A DNA stretch of 9,555 bases from DTKY01 sp037440765 (GCA_037440765.1 JBBITL010000124.1:1-9555), one strand, 5' to 3'; positions 1 to 6,988 are shown, counted from the first letter of the stretch. Notes: generated from the letters alone by a model not told the origin. Numbers and translations: made by a program.

Positions 1-10
1 GCGGCCACTT

Positions 11-45
11 CCCGCCGGCCCCAGTGCGCCGGAGCGGGATTTTTT
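11..45 (+). terminator. Intrinsic terminator for a gene left of the window
   Basis: On the + strand CCCGC-CGGC (11-19) pairs with GCCG (28-31) and GCGGG (34-38), leaving an 8-nt loop and a 2-nt bulge (32-33). A run of six T follows (40-45). A GC-rich stem followed by a T-run is the classic Rho-independent form, and it reads rightwards, so it would end a transcript entering from the left edge. Read leftwards there is no T-run after the stem (the A-run comes before it), so it is a poorer terminator for the leftward CoA-transferase gene. Confidence 0.6.
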
Positions 46-89
46 CACGGACCCTAACTCTCGGGGCTCTGTGCGACGCTTTGCACCGA

Positions 90-111
90 ACCCGAGCGTC
101 AGCGAGGGTTG
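90..111. repeat. Short palindrome, possible dispersed REP-like element
   Basis: A 22-nt imperfect palindrome: AACCC at 90-94 pairs with GGGTT at 107-111. A small inner GC/GC stem closes a GTCA loop, with tandem G-A mismatches between the two stems. It sits 7-28 nt past the stop of the leftward CoA-transferase gene, so it would be transcribed as a 3' hairpin. The core CGAGCGTCAGCGAGGG resembles, from memory, short palindromes repeated in intergenic DNA of some Acidobacteriota and Planctomycetes. There is only one copy in this window, so the repeat status is inferred. Confidence 0.35.
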
Positions 112-117
112 GGGCCG

Positions 118-1425
118 CTACCGGGCGCTTCGCAGCAGGCCGATGCGGGCGGCCTCGGCGGCGAGTTCTTCGCGGAAATCGGGGTGGGCGATCTGAATGA
201 GCGCCTCGGCGCGCTGGCGCATGTTCCTGCCGTGCAGGTAAGCGACGCCGAACTCGGTCACCACGTAGTGCACGTCGGCGCGCGAGGTCACCACGCCCGC
301 GCCGGGCCGCAGTTCGGCAGTTATCCGCGAGATGCTGTCGTCCTTGGCCGTGGCGGGCAGGCCGATCACGGGTACGCCGCCCCTGCTGCGCGCCGCGCCG
401 CGGATGAAATCCACCTGGCCTCCGACTCCGCTGTACAGCAGGTGGCCGTGGGAATCAGCGCAGACCTGTCCGGTCAAGTCGATCTCGATCGCGGAGTTGA
501 TGGCGACCATGCGGTCGTTCTGGGCGATGATAAACGGATCGTTGGTGTAGCTGGAGGGGTGGAACTCGAAGATCGGGTTGTCGTGGATGAAGTCGAACAG
601 CGGTTTGGTCCCGAGGACAAAGCCCGCGATCACCTTGTGCGGGTGGATGGTCTTCTTCTCGTTGTTGACCACGCCTCTGCGGATGAGCTCCATCACGCCG
701 TCCGGGCACATCTCGGTGTGAATGCCGAGATCCCTGTGTGAGTGGAGTTCCTGGAGCACGGCGTCCGGAATGGCGCCGATGCCGGTTTGCAGGGTGGCGC
801 CGTCCGGGATGAGGCTGGCGATGTGCCGCGCTATGGCGCGGTGGACCTGGCCGATCTCCGGCTGGCGGTACTCGGCCAGGGGGTGGGATGCCTCGACCAG
901 GACGCTGGCCTTGCTGATGTGCAGGAAGGCGTCGCCGAGGGTGCGCGGGCACTGGTCGTTGATCTCCACAATCACCTGCCGGGCGTGCTTGGCGGCGGTA
1001 AGGGTGGTGTCGATGCCCGTGCCCAGGCTCATGTAGCCGTAGTTGTCGGGAGGACAGCACTGAAGCAGAGCCACGTCGACCGGCAAGGCGCCGCTGCGCA
1101 TCAGTTCCTCGACCTCGGACAGGAAGATGGGGACGTAGTCGCCGCGCCCCTCCTGCACGGCCTGGCGCACGTTGGCCCCCACGAAGAACGCGTTGACGCG
1201 GAAATGCCCCTCGAACTCGGGGCCGGAGTAGCCGGCGCTCCCCATGGTGGCCAGGTGTACGACCTCGACATCCCGGAGCTCGTGCCCCCGCCGCACCATG
1301 GCCTGCACCAGGTCCTCCGGCTCGCCGCATCCCTGGTGGATGTAGACCCTGTCGCCGGACTTGATGACGCCGACGGCTTCATCCGCGCTGCGCAGCTTCG
1401 CTCTGTACTCGTCGGTCCAACTCAC
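118..1425 (-). CDS. Acetyl-CoA hydrolase/CoA-transferase family protein (4-hydroxybutyrate CoA-transferase-like)
   Basis: 435 aa, about the usual length for the family that includes 4-hydroxybutyrate CoA-transferase, butyryl-CoA:acetate CoA-transferase and acetyl-CoA hydrolase. These cytoplasmic enzymes move CoA between carboxylic acids through a glutamyl-CoA thioester. The N-terminal half has the GDRVYIHQGCGEP segment (24-36); GIGAIPDAV (215-223) is a CoA-binding loop. Glu238 in GIHTEMCPDG (234-243) lines up with the catalytic Glu238 of the Clostridium aminobutyricum enzyme. The C-terminal half carries FEFHPSSYTNDP (286-297), YSGVGGQVDF (331-340) and TEFGVAYLHGR (390-400), all typical. The start is GTG at 1425, sharing GTGA with the stop of the upstream ald-like gene; AGGGGAG lies 8 nt before it. 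The exact acyl substrate (acetate, propionate, butyrate or 4-hydroxybutyrate) cannot be read from the sequence. The coupling suggests co-translation with the ald-like gene. Confidence 0.88.
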   Translation of the reverse strand: MSWTDEYRAKLRSADEAVGVIKSGDRVYIHQGCGEPEDLVQAMVRRGHELRDVEVVHLATMGSAGYSGPEFEGHFRVNAFFVGANVRQAVQEGRGDYVPIFLSEVEELMRSGALPVDVALLQCCPPDNYGYMSLGTGIDTTLTAAKHARQVIVEINDQCPRTLGDAFLHISKASVLVEASHPLAEYRQPEIGQVHRAIARHIASLIPDGATLQTGIGAIPDAVLQELHSHRDLGIHTEMCPDGVMELIRRGVVNNEKKTIHPHKVIAGFVLGTKPLFDFIHDNPIFEFHPSSYTNDPFIIAQNDRMVAINSAIEIDLTGQVCADSHGHLLYSGVGGQVDFIRGAARSRGGVPVIGLPATAKDDSISRITAELRPGAGVVTSRADVHYVVTEFGVAYLHGRNMRQRAEALIQIAHPDFREELAAEAARIGLLRSAR

Positions 1426-2540
1426 GGATGGGTCTCCCCTGCCGGCGGCTCGTAAGGCAGCCCGAGCGCTTCGGCCAGGCTGCGCCGCGCGCAGGCGCCG
1501 CCGTGCGTGTAGGCGCCCCGCCGCAGCGCCACCGACGCGCGAAGCGCCTCTTCCACTCCGTGCTCAGCGATCCGCAGCAAGAAAGGCAAGACCGCCTGCG
1601 CCAGGGCCATGCTGGCGCTCCGGCTCATGTCGGCGGTCAGGTTGGGGACGCAGCAGTGGACCACGCCGTGGTGGATGTAGGACGGCTCGGCCAGCGTCGT
1701 CGGGCGGCTCGTTTCAACGCAGCCTCCCTGATCGATGGAAGCGTCGATGATCACTGACCCGCGCCGCATGCTTTCCACCATCCGGCGCGTGACCACATGG
1801 GGGGCCTTGTGGCCGGCGACCAGCACCGCGCCGATGACTACGTCGGCCGAGGCCACCGCCTCAGCGACCGAGTCCGGATCGGCGAGTCCGGTGGCGACGT
1901 GCGGCAGGTGGAAGATCAGATCGCGCAGCCGGCCTGTGTCGATGTCCAGGGCCGTCACCCGGGCTCCGGCCGCCACCGCGGCGCGGGCGGCGCTGGCGCC
2001 CACGGCGCCCGCTCCCAGGATGACGACGTGAGCCGGGGGCAAGCCCGGGCTCCCTCCGAGCAGAATTCCGCGGCCGCCGGAGCTGGACCTGAGCAGGTGC
2101 ATGGCCAGCGGAATCGTGACCCGGCCGGCGATTTCGCTGATGGCGGTCAGCACCGGCAGCCGGCCGTCCTGGGTTTCGATGATCTCGTAGCCGATGGCGG
2201 TGAGGCGGCGCTCCACCAGCAACTCCACCAACTGCCGCGCCTTGACCGCCATGTGGCAGAAGGCCATGAAGGTCGAGCCGGGGGAAAAGTGCGCCAGCTC
2301 TTCGAGGGAAGGAACCGCCACCTGGACCACGATCTCGGAGCGGTGAATCACTTCGGCCTGGGTATAGGCGATGTGCGCGCCGGCCCGGATGTACTCCTCG
2401 TCCCGGAACATGGCGCGCTCGCCCGCGCCCTGCTGCACCCAGACCGTGTTGCCGCCGTCGACGAGTTGCCGGGCGACGGAGGGCGTCAGCGCCACCCGGC
2501 GCTCGGAGAGGTCGGCTTCACGGACCACCCCTATGTTCAT
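1422..2540 (-). CDS. Alanine dehydrogenase-family NAD-dependent dehydrogenase lacking Lys75
   Basis: 372 aa, collinear with bacterial alanine dehydrogenase (L-alanine + NAD + water to pyruvate + ammonia + NADH), a cytosolic enzyme family related to transhydrogenase PntA. Recognisable parts are Arg15 in RRVALTP, His96 in FCHMA, SEIAGR (135-140), the GGRGILLGG loop (155-163), the Rossmann motif GAGAVG (176-181) with acidic LDID (198-201) at the end of the next strand, GAVLVAGHKAP (237-247), and Asp270 in ASIDQGG. Numbering matches Mycobacterium tuberculosis Ald exactly over the N-terminal half. The odd point is the segment IVVQVAVP (70-77): canonical Ald has LLLKVKEP, where Lys75 binds the pyruvate carboxylate, and here that position is Ala and Lys73 is Gln. 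PntA also lacks this lysine. The enzyme may therefore act on another amino or imino acid, so I do not assign the symbol ald. It starts at ATG 2540 and overlaps the CoA-transferase gene by 4 bp. Confidence 0.85.
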   Translation of the reverse strand: MNIGVVREADLSERRVALTPSVARQLVDGGNTVWVQQGAGERAMFRDEEYIRAGAHIAYTQAEVIHRSEIVVQVAVPSLEELAHFSPGSTFMAFCHMAVKARQLVELLVERRLTAIGYEIIETQDGRLPVLTAISEIAGRVTIPLAMHLLRSSSGGRGILLGGSPGLPPAHVVILGAGAVGASAARAAVAAGARVTALDIDTGRLRDLIFHLPHVATGLADPDSVAEAVASADVVIGAVLVAGHKAPHVVTRRMVESMRRGSVIIDASIDQGGCVETSRPTTLAEPSYIHHGVVHCCVPNLTADMSRSASMALAQAVLPFLLRIAEHGVEEALRASVALRRGAYTHGGACARRSLAEALGLPYEPPAGETHP

Positions 2541-2574
2541 GCCCCGCTATTGTAGCGCGGAGCCCAAGCGGCGA

Positions 2575-2598
2575 GGGACAGGCCAGCAGTCCTGTCCC
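2575..2598 (-). terminator. Stem-loop between glnA and the ald-like gene
   Basis: A perfect 8-bp inverted repeat (GGGACAGG at 2575-2582, CCTGTCCC at 2591-2598) closes an 8-nt loop, starting 6 nt past the glnA stop in a 64-nt gap. No T-run follows in the leftward direction, so it is not a textbook intrinsic terminator. It could be a weak terminator or attenuator that lowers expression of the next two genes, an RNA processing or 3' stabilising structure, or a REP-like repeat. The structure is seen directly; the role is inferred. Confidence 0.4.
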
Positions 2599-2604
2599 GC
2601 TGAG

Positions 2605-4014
2605 CTAGATGTCGTAGTAGAGGGCGAACTCGTAAGGGTGCGGGCGCAGGCGGACGGCGTCGGCCTCGCTCTTGCGCTTGTAGTTTATGAAGCTCTCGAG
2701 CAGCTCCTCGGTGAAGACGTCTCCCTTCAGCAGGAAGCCGTGGTCGTTCTCCAGGCAGTCCAGAGCTTCTTCGAGCGAAGCCGGCATTGACGGCACGCTC
2801 TTCATCTCCTCGGGTGACAGGTCGTAGATGTCCTTGTCGAGCGGTTCGCCCGGATCGATCTTGTTCAGGATCCCGTCGATGCCCGCCATCGTCATGGCGG
2901 CGAAAGCCAGGTAGGGGTTGGCGGACGGGTCCGGGGGCCGGAACTCCACGCGCTTGGCGTTGGGGCTGGCCGAGTACATGGGGATGCGGCAGGCCGCCGA
3001 GCGGTTGCGGCGGGAATAAGCGAGGTTCACCGGCGCTTCGTAGCCCGGCACCAGCCGCTTGTAGCTGTTGGTGGTGGGCGCGATGATGGCCGACATGGCG
3101 CGCGCGTGGCGCAGCAGGCCGCCGATGTACCACAGGCCAAGCTGGCTCAGGCCCGCGTAGCCGTCGCCGGCGAACAGCGGCTTGCCGGCCTTCCACAGGC
3201 TCTGGTGGACGTGCATCCCGCTGCCGTTGTCGCCGTAAATCGGCTTGGGCATGAAGGTCACCGACTTGCCGTACTGGTAGGCCACGTTGCGCACGACATA
3301 CTTGTACAGCATCATGTTGTCGGCCGACTTCAGCAGCGTGTCGAACCTCTGGTCGATTTCGGCCTGGCCGCCGGTGGCCACCTCATGGTGGTGGCACTCT
3401 ATGTTCAGGCCGCACTTCAGCATGGTCTCGACCATCTCGCTGCGCAGGTCCTGGTAGTGATCGGTCGGCGGAACCGGGAAATATCCCTCCTTGAAGCGCG
3501 GCCGGTAGCCCAGGTTGTCCTTTTCGCGGCCGGAGTTCCAGCGGCCTTCCTCGGCGTCGATGAAGTAGTAGCCGCAGTGCTCGCGCTGGTCGAAGCGGAT
3601 GTTGTCGAAGATGAAAAACTCGGCCTCCGCGCCGAAGAAGGCGGTGTCCGCGATCCCGCTGCTGGCCAGATACAGTTCCGCCTTGCGGGCGATCCAGCGG
3701 GGGTCGCGCTCGTAGTGCTGGCGCGTGATGGGGTCGACCACGTCGGCGAGCATCACCAGCGTGGGCGTCTCGGCGAACGGATCCATGAAGCAGGTCGCCG
3801 GGTCGGGCAGCATGAGCATGTCGCTCTCATTGATGACCGCCCAGCCCCTGATGCTGGAGCCGTCAAAGCCGAAGCCCTCCTCGAAGGACGACTCACTTAG
3901 CGTGTGGATCGGATAGGATACGTGGTGGGACAGTCCCGGCAGATCCGTGAACCGCAGGTCCACCTGCCTGGCGTCGTTCTTCCTGGCGAATTCCAGCACC
4001 TCTTTCGGGCTCAT
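2605..4014 (-). CDS. glnA: Glutamine synthetase, type I (I-beta, adenylylatable)
   Basis: Makes glutamine from glutamate, ammonia and ATP; a cytoplasmic dodecamer central to nitrogen assimilation. The ATG at 4014 gives 469 aa, the same length as E. coli GlnA. A TTG directly before it (4017) is in frame, but GGAGG (4019-4023) lies only 1 nt from TTG and 4 nt from ATG, so ATG is preferred. Residues counted from the ATG: latch FDGSS (50-54), metal-site glutamates in GAEAEFF (Glu130, Glu132) and HHHEVATGGQAE (Glu211, Glu219), His268 in GSGMHVH, NSYKRLVPGYEAP (316-328) with the flap Glu326, and RVEFRPPDP (355-363). The segment DKDIYDLSPEE holds Tyr397, the equivalent of the E. coli adenylylated tyrosine, and the I-beta insert NSGREKDNLGYRP is present. 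Regulation by GlnE-type adenylylation is thus expected, although neither glnE nor glnB lies in the window. It is the first gene of a probable leftward transcript. Confidence 0.97.
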   Translation of the reverse strand: MSPKEVLEFARKNDARQVDLRFTDLPGLSHHVSYPIHTLSESSFEEGFGFDGSSIRGWAVINESDMLMLPDPATCFMDPFAETPTLVMLADVVDPITRQHYERDPRWIARKAELYLASSGIADTAFFGAEAEFFIFDNIRFDQREHCGYYFIDAEEGRWNSGREKDNLGYRPRFKEGYFPVPPTDHYQDLRSEMVETMLKCGLNIECHHHEVATGGQAEIDQRFDTLLKSADNMMLYKYVVRNVAYQYGKSVTFMPKPIYGDNGSGMHVHQSLWKAGKPLFAGDGYAGLSQLGLWYIGGLLRHARAMSAIIAPTTNSYKRLVPGYEAPVNLAYSRRNRSAACRIPMYSASPNAKRVEFRPPDPSANPYLAFAAMTMAGIDGILNKIDPGEPLDKDIYDLSPEEMKSVPSMPASLEEALDCLENDHGFLLKGDVFTEELLESFINYKRKSEADAVRLRPHPYEFALYYDI

Positions 4015-4018
4015 CAAT

Positions 4019-4023
4019 CCTCC
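4019..4023 (-). promoter_or_regulatory. Shine-Dalgarno site that fixes the glnA start
   Basis: GGAGG on the leftward strand is followed by ATTG and then ATG. The 4-nt gap to ATG (4014) is workable, while the 1-nt gap to the in-frame TTG (4017) is not, so it decides between the two starts. Confidence 0.7.
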
Positions 4024-4078
4024 GTGGGTTACTCTATTGGCTACAATGAGTTTCGCGCCTGCCGGCGATGTGATCTCA

Positions 4079-4108
4079 AGGATAGCGGAGCCCGAAAACA
4101 GGGGTCAA
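4079..4108 (-). promoter_or_regulatory. Candidate sigma70-type promoter of glnA
   Basis: On the leftward strand TTGACC (4108-4103, five of six consensus bases) stands 18 bp before TATCCT (4084-4079, four of six). Transcription would start near 4072, giving a leader of about 58 nt to the ATG at 4014. I found no -24/-12 sigma54 pair (TGGC/TTGC) in this intergenic region, so the nitrogen-control route of enterobacterial glnA is not evident. The rest of 4024-4166 shows a loose TACAAT (4042-4047) facing xseA without a good -35 partner. Confidence 0.45.
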
Positions 4109-4166
4109 ATAGAAAAATGTGATGGGGGCTGAAACAATCCTGAATGGACTTAAGCCCTGAGTCTTC

Positions 4167-5489
4167 ATGGGGGAACAGCAGATCAGCCTGGATTTAGAGC
4201 CGGCCCGGCGCATCTACGGCGTGGGTGAACTGAGCGCCGCCATCCGCGCGCTTCTGGACCGCGAGTTCCGGGACGTCTGGGTGGCCGGAGAGATTTCCGG
4301 AGTCAAGCTGGCCACCAGCGGCCACTATTACTTCACCTTGAAGGACGAGCGGGCGCAACTCCGTTGCGTCTCGTTCCGCGCGCAGGCCCGGTATCTGCGC
4401 TTCAAGCCTCAGGACGGGATTGCGGTCCTGGCGCGCGGCCGCATCGACGTGTACGAACCCAGGGGCGAGTACCAGTTGCTGGTGGAGGCGCTGGAGCCTC
4501 AGGGCTACGGGGCGCTGCAACTGGCTTTCGAGCAGTTGAAGAAGAAACTCGCCGGCGAAGGATTGTTCGACGCCGCCCGCAAGCGTCCTTTGCCCAGGCT
4601 GCCCGGCCGCATCGGGATTGTGACATCACCCACCGGGGCCGTGATACGCGACATGCTACAGATTCTGGAGCGGCGCTTCCCGGGCCTGCACATCCGCCTG
4701 TACCCGGTACAGGTGCAGGGCGCCGGGTCGGTCGAAGAGGTGGTGGCGGCGATCGGCTGGTTCAGCGCGTCGGGCTGGCCCGACGTGGTGATTGTGGCGC
4801 GCGGGGGAGGCTCGCTGGAGGATCTTTGGACCTTCAACGAAGAGGCCGTGGCCAGGGCCATCGCGCGCTCCTCAGTGCCCGTGGTCTCGGCGGTGGGGCA
4901 CGAGACGGACGTGACCATCGCCGATCTCGTGGCCGACCTGCGCGCCCCCACGCCGTCTGCGGCCGCGGAGTTGCTGGTTCCGGAGAAGAGGCAACTGCTG
5001 GAACGGATCGGCTCGACCCGCGGCCGGCTGGAGAAGGAGGTCCGCTACCGGCTCTCCGGCGCCGCCCGCCGGATGCACGAGAAGGGAATGGAGCGCGCCG
5101 CGGCGGTTGTGCGGCGGCTCGTGGGCCGCCGTCTACAGCGCGTGGACGATCTCGACTTCCGGCTTCGCGGCCTGGACCCGCGCTTCCGGCTGGCGGCGGC
5201 CGGGCGGCGGCTGGAGGCGCTGTCGGCGGCGCTGGGCGAGAGGGTGCGGCTCCGTCTGGTCCGGCAGCGCGCGCGGCTGGAGACCGTCGCCGCCAAGCTT
5301 GAGAGCCTGAGCCCGCTGGGCATTCTGGAGCGGGGTTACGCCATCGTGCAGGACCCGCAGGGGCGGGTGGTCAAGGACGCGCTGGCCGCGCCGGTCAAGA
5401 CGCTGGTGGACATCCGGCTGGCCCGGGGCACCCTGGCAGCCAGGGTCACCCGGTCTACTCCAGACGGTAGTTGGGAGCTTCCTTCGTGA
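4167..5489 (+). CDS. xseA: Exodeoxyribonuclease VII large subunit
   Basis: 440 aa (E. coli 456). With several copies of XseB it forms exonuclease VII, which degrades single-stranded DNA from both ends in the cytoplasm during repair. Domains in order: an N-terminal OB-fold (about 16-115) with VWVAGEISGVK and SGHYYFTLKD; a catalytic domain with GRIGIVTSPTGAVIRDML (147-164), ARGGGSLEDLWTFNEE (211-226) and SAVGHETDVTIADLVADLRA (241-260), so Asp162, Arg212, His245 and Asp248 match the essential residues of the family; then a long Arg-rich helical region (about 270-375) that in the family wraps XseB; and a short C-terminal tail with ILERGYAIV (386-394). The ATG at 4167 fits the family N-terminus, but I see no clear Shine-Dalgarno site. 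xseB, often adjacent, is not in the window. The 3' end overlaps the convergent guaB gene by 35 bp. Confidence 0.96.
   Translation: MGEQQISLDLEPARRIYGVGELSAAIRALLDREFRDVWVAGEISGVKLATSGHYYFTLKDERAQLRCVSFRAQARYLRFKPQDGIAVLARGRIDVYEPRGEYQLLVEALEPQGYGALQLAFEQLKKKLAGEGLFDAARKRPLPRLPGRIGIVTSPTGAVIRDMLQILERRFPGLHIRLYPVQVQGAGSVEEVVAAIGWFSASGWPDVVIVARGGGSLEDLWTFNEEAVARAIARSSVPVVSAVGHETDVTIADLVADLRAPTPSAAAELLVPEKRQLLERIGSTRGRLEKEVRYRLSGAARRMHEKGMERAAAVVRRLVGRRLQRVDDLDFRLRGLDPRFRLAAAGRRLEALSAALGERVRLRLVRQRARLETVAAKLESLSPLGILERGYAIVQDPQGRVVKDALAAPVKTLVDIRLARGTLAARVTRSTPDGSWELPS
5423..5453. terminator. Strong hairpin just past the guaB stop, inside xseA
   Basis: A 7-bp perfect stem (ACCCTGG 5430-5436, CCAGGGT 5440-5446) with a 3-nt loop is extended, across a 2x2 internal loop, by five more GC pairs (5423-5427 with 5449-5453). 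It begins 2 nt after the guaB stop codon in the leftward direction and lies wholly within the last codons of xseA. Neither side has a T-run, so it is not a classic intrinsic terminator. It may end or protect the guaB transcript, or slow converging polymerases. Confidence 0.4.
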
Positions 5490-6909
5490 TGATGACGTCG
5501 TGGACGTGGCTTTCGCGCAGGCCGGCCGCGGTGATCCGGAGGAACCGGGACTTCTCCTGAAGCTCCGCTATGGTGCGGCAGCCGCAGTAGCCCATGCCGG
5601 ACTTGAGGCCGCCCACCAACTGGTAAACCAGTTCCGCGACCGGCCCCTTGTAAGGCACGCGCCCCTCGATGCCCTCCGGGACCAGCTTCGCTGAAGGGTC
5701 CTGCTGGTAACGGTCGCTGGAGCCCTGGCTCATGGCGCCCATCGACCCCATGCCGCGGTAGCTCTTGAAAGTGCGGCCCTGGTACAGGATGGTTTCCCCG
5801 GGGCTCTCGTCGGTTCCGGCGAACAGGCTGCCGATCATGACGCTGGCCGCGCCGGCCGCCAGGGCCTTGGTGATGTCACCGGAGAACTTTATCCCGCCGT
5901 CGGAGATCACCGGAACGCCGGCCTGCCGGGCGGCGCGGGCGGCCTCCGCGATGGCCGTGATCTGCGGCACGCCGGCGCCCGACACCACGCGCGTGGTGCA
6001 GATGGAGCCCGGACCCACGCCGACCTTCACCGCGTCCACACCGAGCGCGATCAGGTCCCGCGCTCCCTCGTAGGTGGCCACGTTGCCGGCGATGAGGTCC
6101 ACGCCCGGCAGAGCCTTCCGGATGGCGGCGGCCACCTCCAGCACCCGTTCGCTGTGTCCGTGAGCCGTGTCTACAGCCAGCACGTCGGCCTTCTTCGCCA
6201 CTAGTTCCTGGGCGCGTTCCAGGAAATCGCCGCCGGCGCCGACGGCGGCGGCCACGCGCAGCCGCCCGTGATCGTCCTTGGCGGCGTTGGGGTACTTCAG
6301 CTTCTTCTGGATGTCCTTTACTGTTATCAGGCCCTTGAGGTTGTACTGCTCGTCGACGACGAGGAGTTTCTCCACCCGGTGCCGATGCAGGATCTCCTGC
6401 GCGTCCTCCAGCGTGGTGCCGACGGGAACCGTGATCAGGTTCTCCTTGGTCATGACGTCGCTGATGGGCAGGTCGAATCTGGTCTCGAAGCGGAGATCGC
6501 GGTTAGTCAGGATGCCGACCAGCTTGCCGTGCCTGGTCACGGGTACGCCCGAGATGCGGTACCGCTTCATGACTTCGAGCGCCTCGAATATCCTGCGGTC
6601 AGGCTCTATGGTGACCGGGTCCACGATCATGCCGCTCTCGCTGCGTTTCACCCGGTCCACCTCCTCGGCCTGCCGCTCGATGGACATGTTGCGGTGGATG
6701 ATGCCGATGCCGCCTTGCTGGGCCAGGGCGATGGCCATGTGGGACTCGGTGACTGTGTCCATGGCCGAGCTGACGATGGGGGTGTTGAGGGCGACACGGC
6801 GGCTCAGCCAGGTCCTGGTGTCCGCCTCGGAGGGCGTCACGCCGCTGCGCGCCGGCAGCAACAGCACGTCATCGAATGTGAGACCTTCGGGAAGGCTGTC
6901 CTCGATCAT
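5455..6909 (-). CDS. guaB: Inosine-5'-monophosphate dehydrogenase
   Basis: Oxidises IMP to XMP with NAD, the committed step of guanine nucleotide synthesis; a cytoplasmic tetramer or octamer. 484 aa, close to the E. coli length (488). The TIM barrel is split: FDDVLLLP (12-19), PIVSSAMDTV (44-53) and GGIGIIHRNM (66-75) come first. A Bateman module of two CBS domains follows (about 93-205). The barrel resumes with DTAHGH (247-252), GVGPGSICTTR (297-307) carrying the catalytic Cys304, SDGGI (336-340), and YRGMGSMGAM (384-393). The mobile flap holds the Arg400-Tyr401 pair. The C-terminus is complete. The start ATG has GGAAG 9 nt upstream. It is transcribed away from the secreted-protein gene and towards xseA, and appears to be a single-gene unit; guaA is not in the window. 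Confidence 0.97.
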   Translation of the reverse strand: MIEDSLPEGLTFDDVLLLPARSGVTPSEADTRTWLSRRVALNTPIVSSAMDTVTESHMAIALAQQGGIGIIHRNMSIERQAEEVDRVKRSESGMIVDPVTIEPDRRIFEALEVMKRYRISGVPVTRHGKLVGILTNRDLRFETRFDLPISDVMTKENLITVPVGTTLEDAQEILHRHRVEKLLVVDEQYNLKGLITVKDIQKKLKYPNAAKDDHGRLRVAAAVGAGGDFLERAQELVAKKADVLAVDTAHGHSERVLEVAAAIRKALPGVDLIAGNVATYEGARDLIALGVDAVKVGVGPGSICTTRVVSGAGVPQITAIAEAARAARQAGVPVISDGGIKFSGDITKALAAGAASVMIGSLFAGTDESPGETILYQGRTFKSYRGMGSMGAMSQGSSDRYQQDPSAKLVPEGIEGRVPYKGPVAELVYQLVGGLKSGMGYCGCRTIAELQEKSRFLRITAAGLRESHVHDVIITKEAPNYRLE

Positions 6910-6924
6910 GGGAATGATCTTCCA

Positions 6925-6953
6925 ATGATACGCGGGGAGGCGGACTCAGGCAA
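6925..6953 (-). promoter_or_regulatory. Candidate guaB promoter
   Basis: On the leftward strand TTGCCT (6953-6948, four of six) stands exactly 17 bp from TATCAT (6930-6925, five of six). The predicted start of transcription, near 6918, leaves a leader of only about 9 nt before the ATG at 6909, and would exclude the GGAAG ribosome-binding candidate (6923-6919 region). Either the transcript is almost leaderless or the true promoter lies elsewhere. Confidence 0.4.
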
Positions 6954-6963
6954 CGCGGCGGTG

Positions 6964-6988
6964 TATACTGGCGAGGACTCGCGGGAGG
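6964..6988 (+). promoter_or_regulatory. -10 element and ribosome-binding site of the secreted-protein gene
   Basis: TATACT (6964-6969) is a five-of-six -10 match but has no convincing -35 at 16-18 bp. GGGAGG (6983-6988) lies 10 nt before the ATG at 6999 and is a good Shine-Dalgarno site. The -10 lies between the guaB promoter and this gene, so the two genes diverge from within 89 bp. Confidence 0.4.

Noticed and set aside
109..741. 210-codon + strand frame over the CoA-transferase gene, and similar frames at 742-1455, 1797-2555 and 3106-3900
   Set aside because: All are antisense to clear enzyme genes, contain no known motif and read as low-complexity Gly/Ala/Arg/His-rich protein.
4015..4017. 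TTG as the glnA start
   Set aside because: GGAGG would be only 1 nt away; the ATG that follows gives the exact E. coli length.
4144..4197. 17-codon upstream frame overlapping the xseA start
   Set aside because: No ribosome-binding site and no recognisable leader-peptide pattern.
5490..6909. xseB expected downstream of xseA
   Set aside because: The + strand after xseA is occupied by guaB on the other strand; no XseB-like small frame is present.
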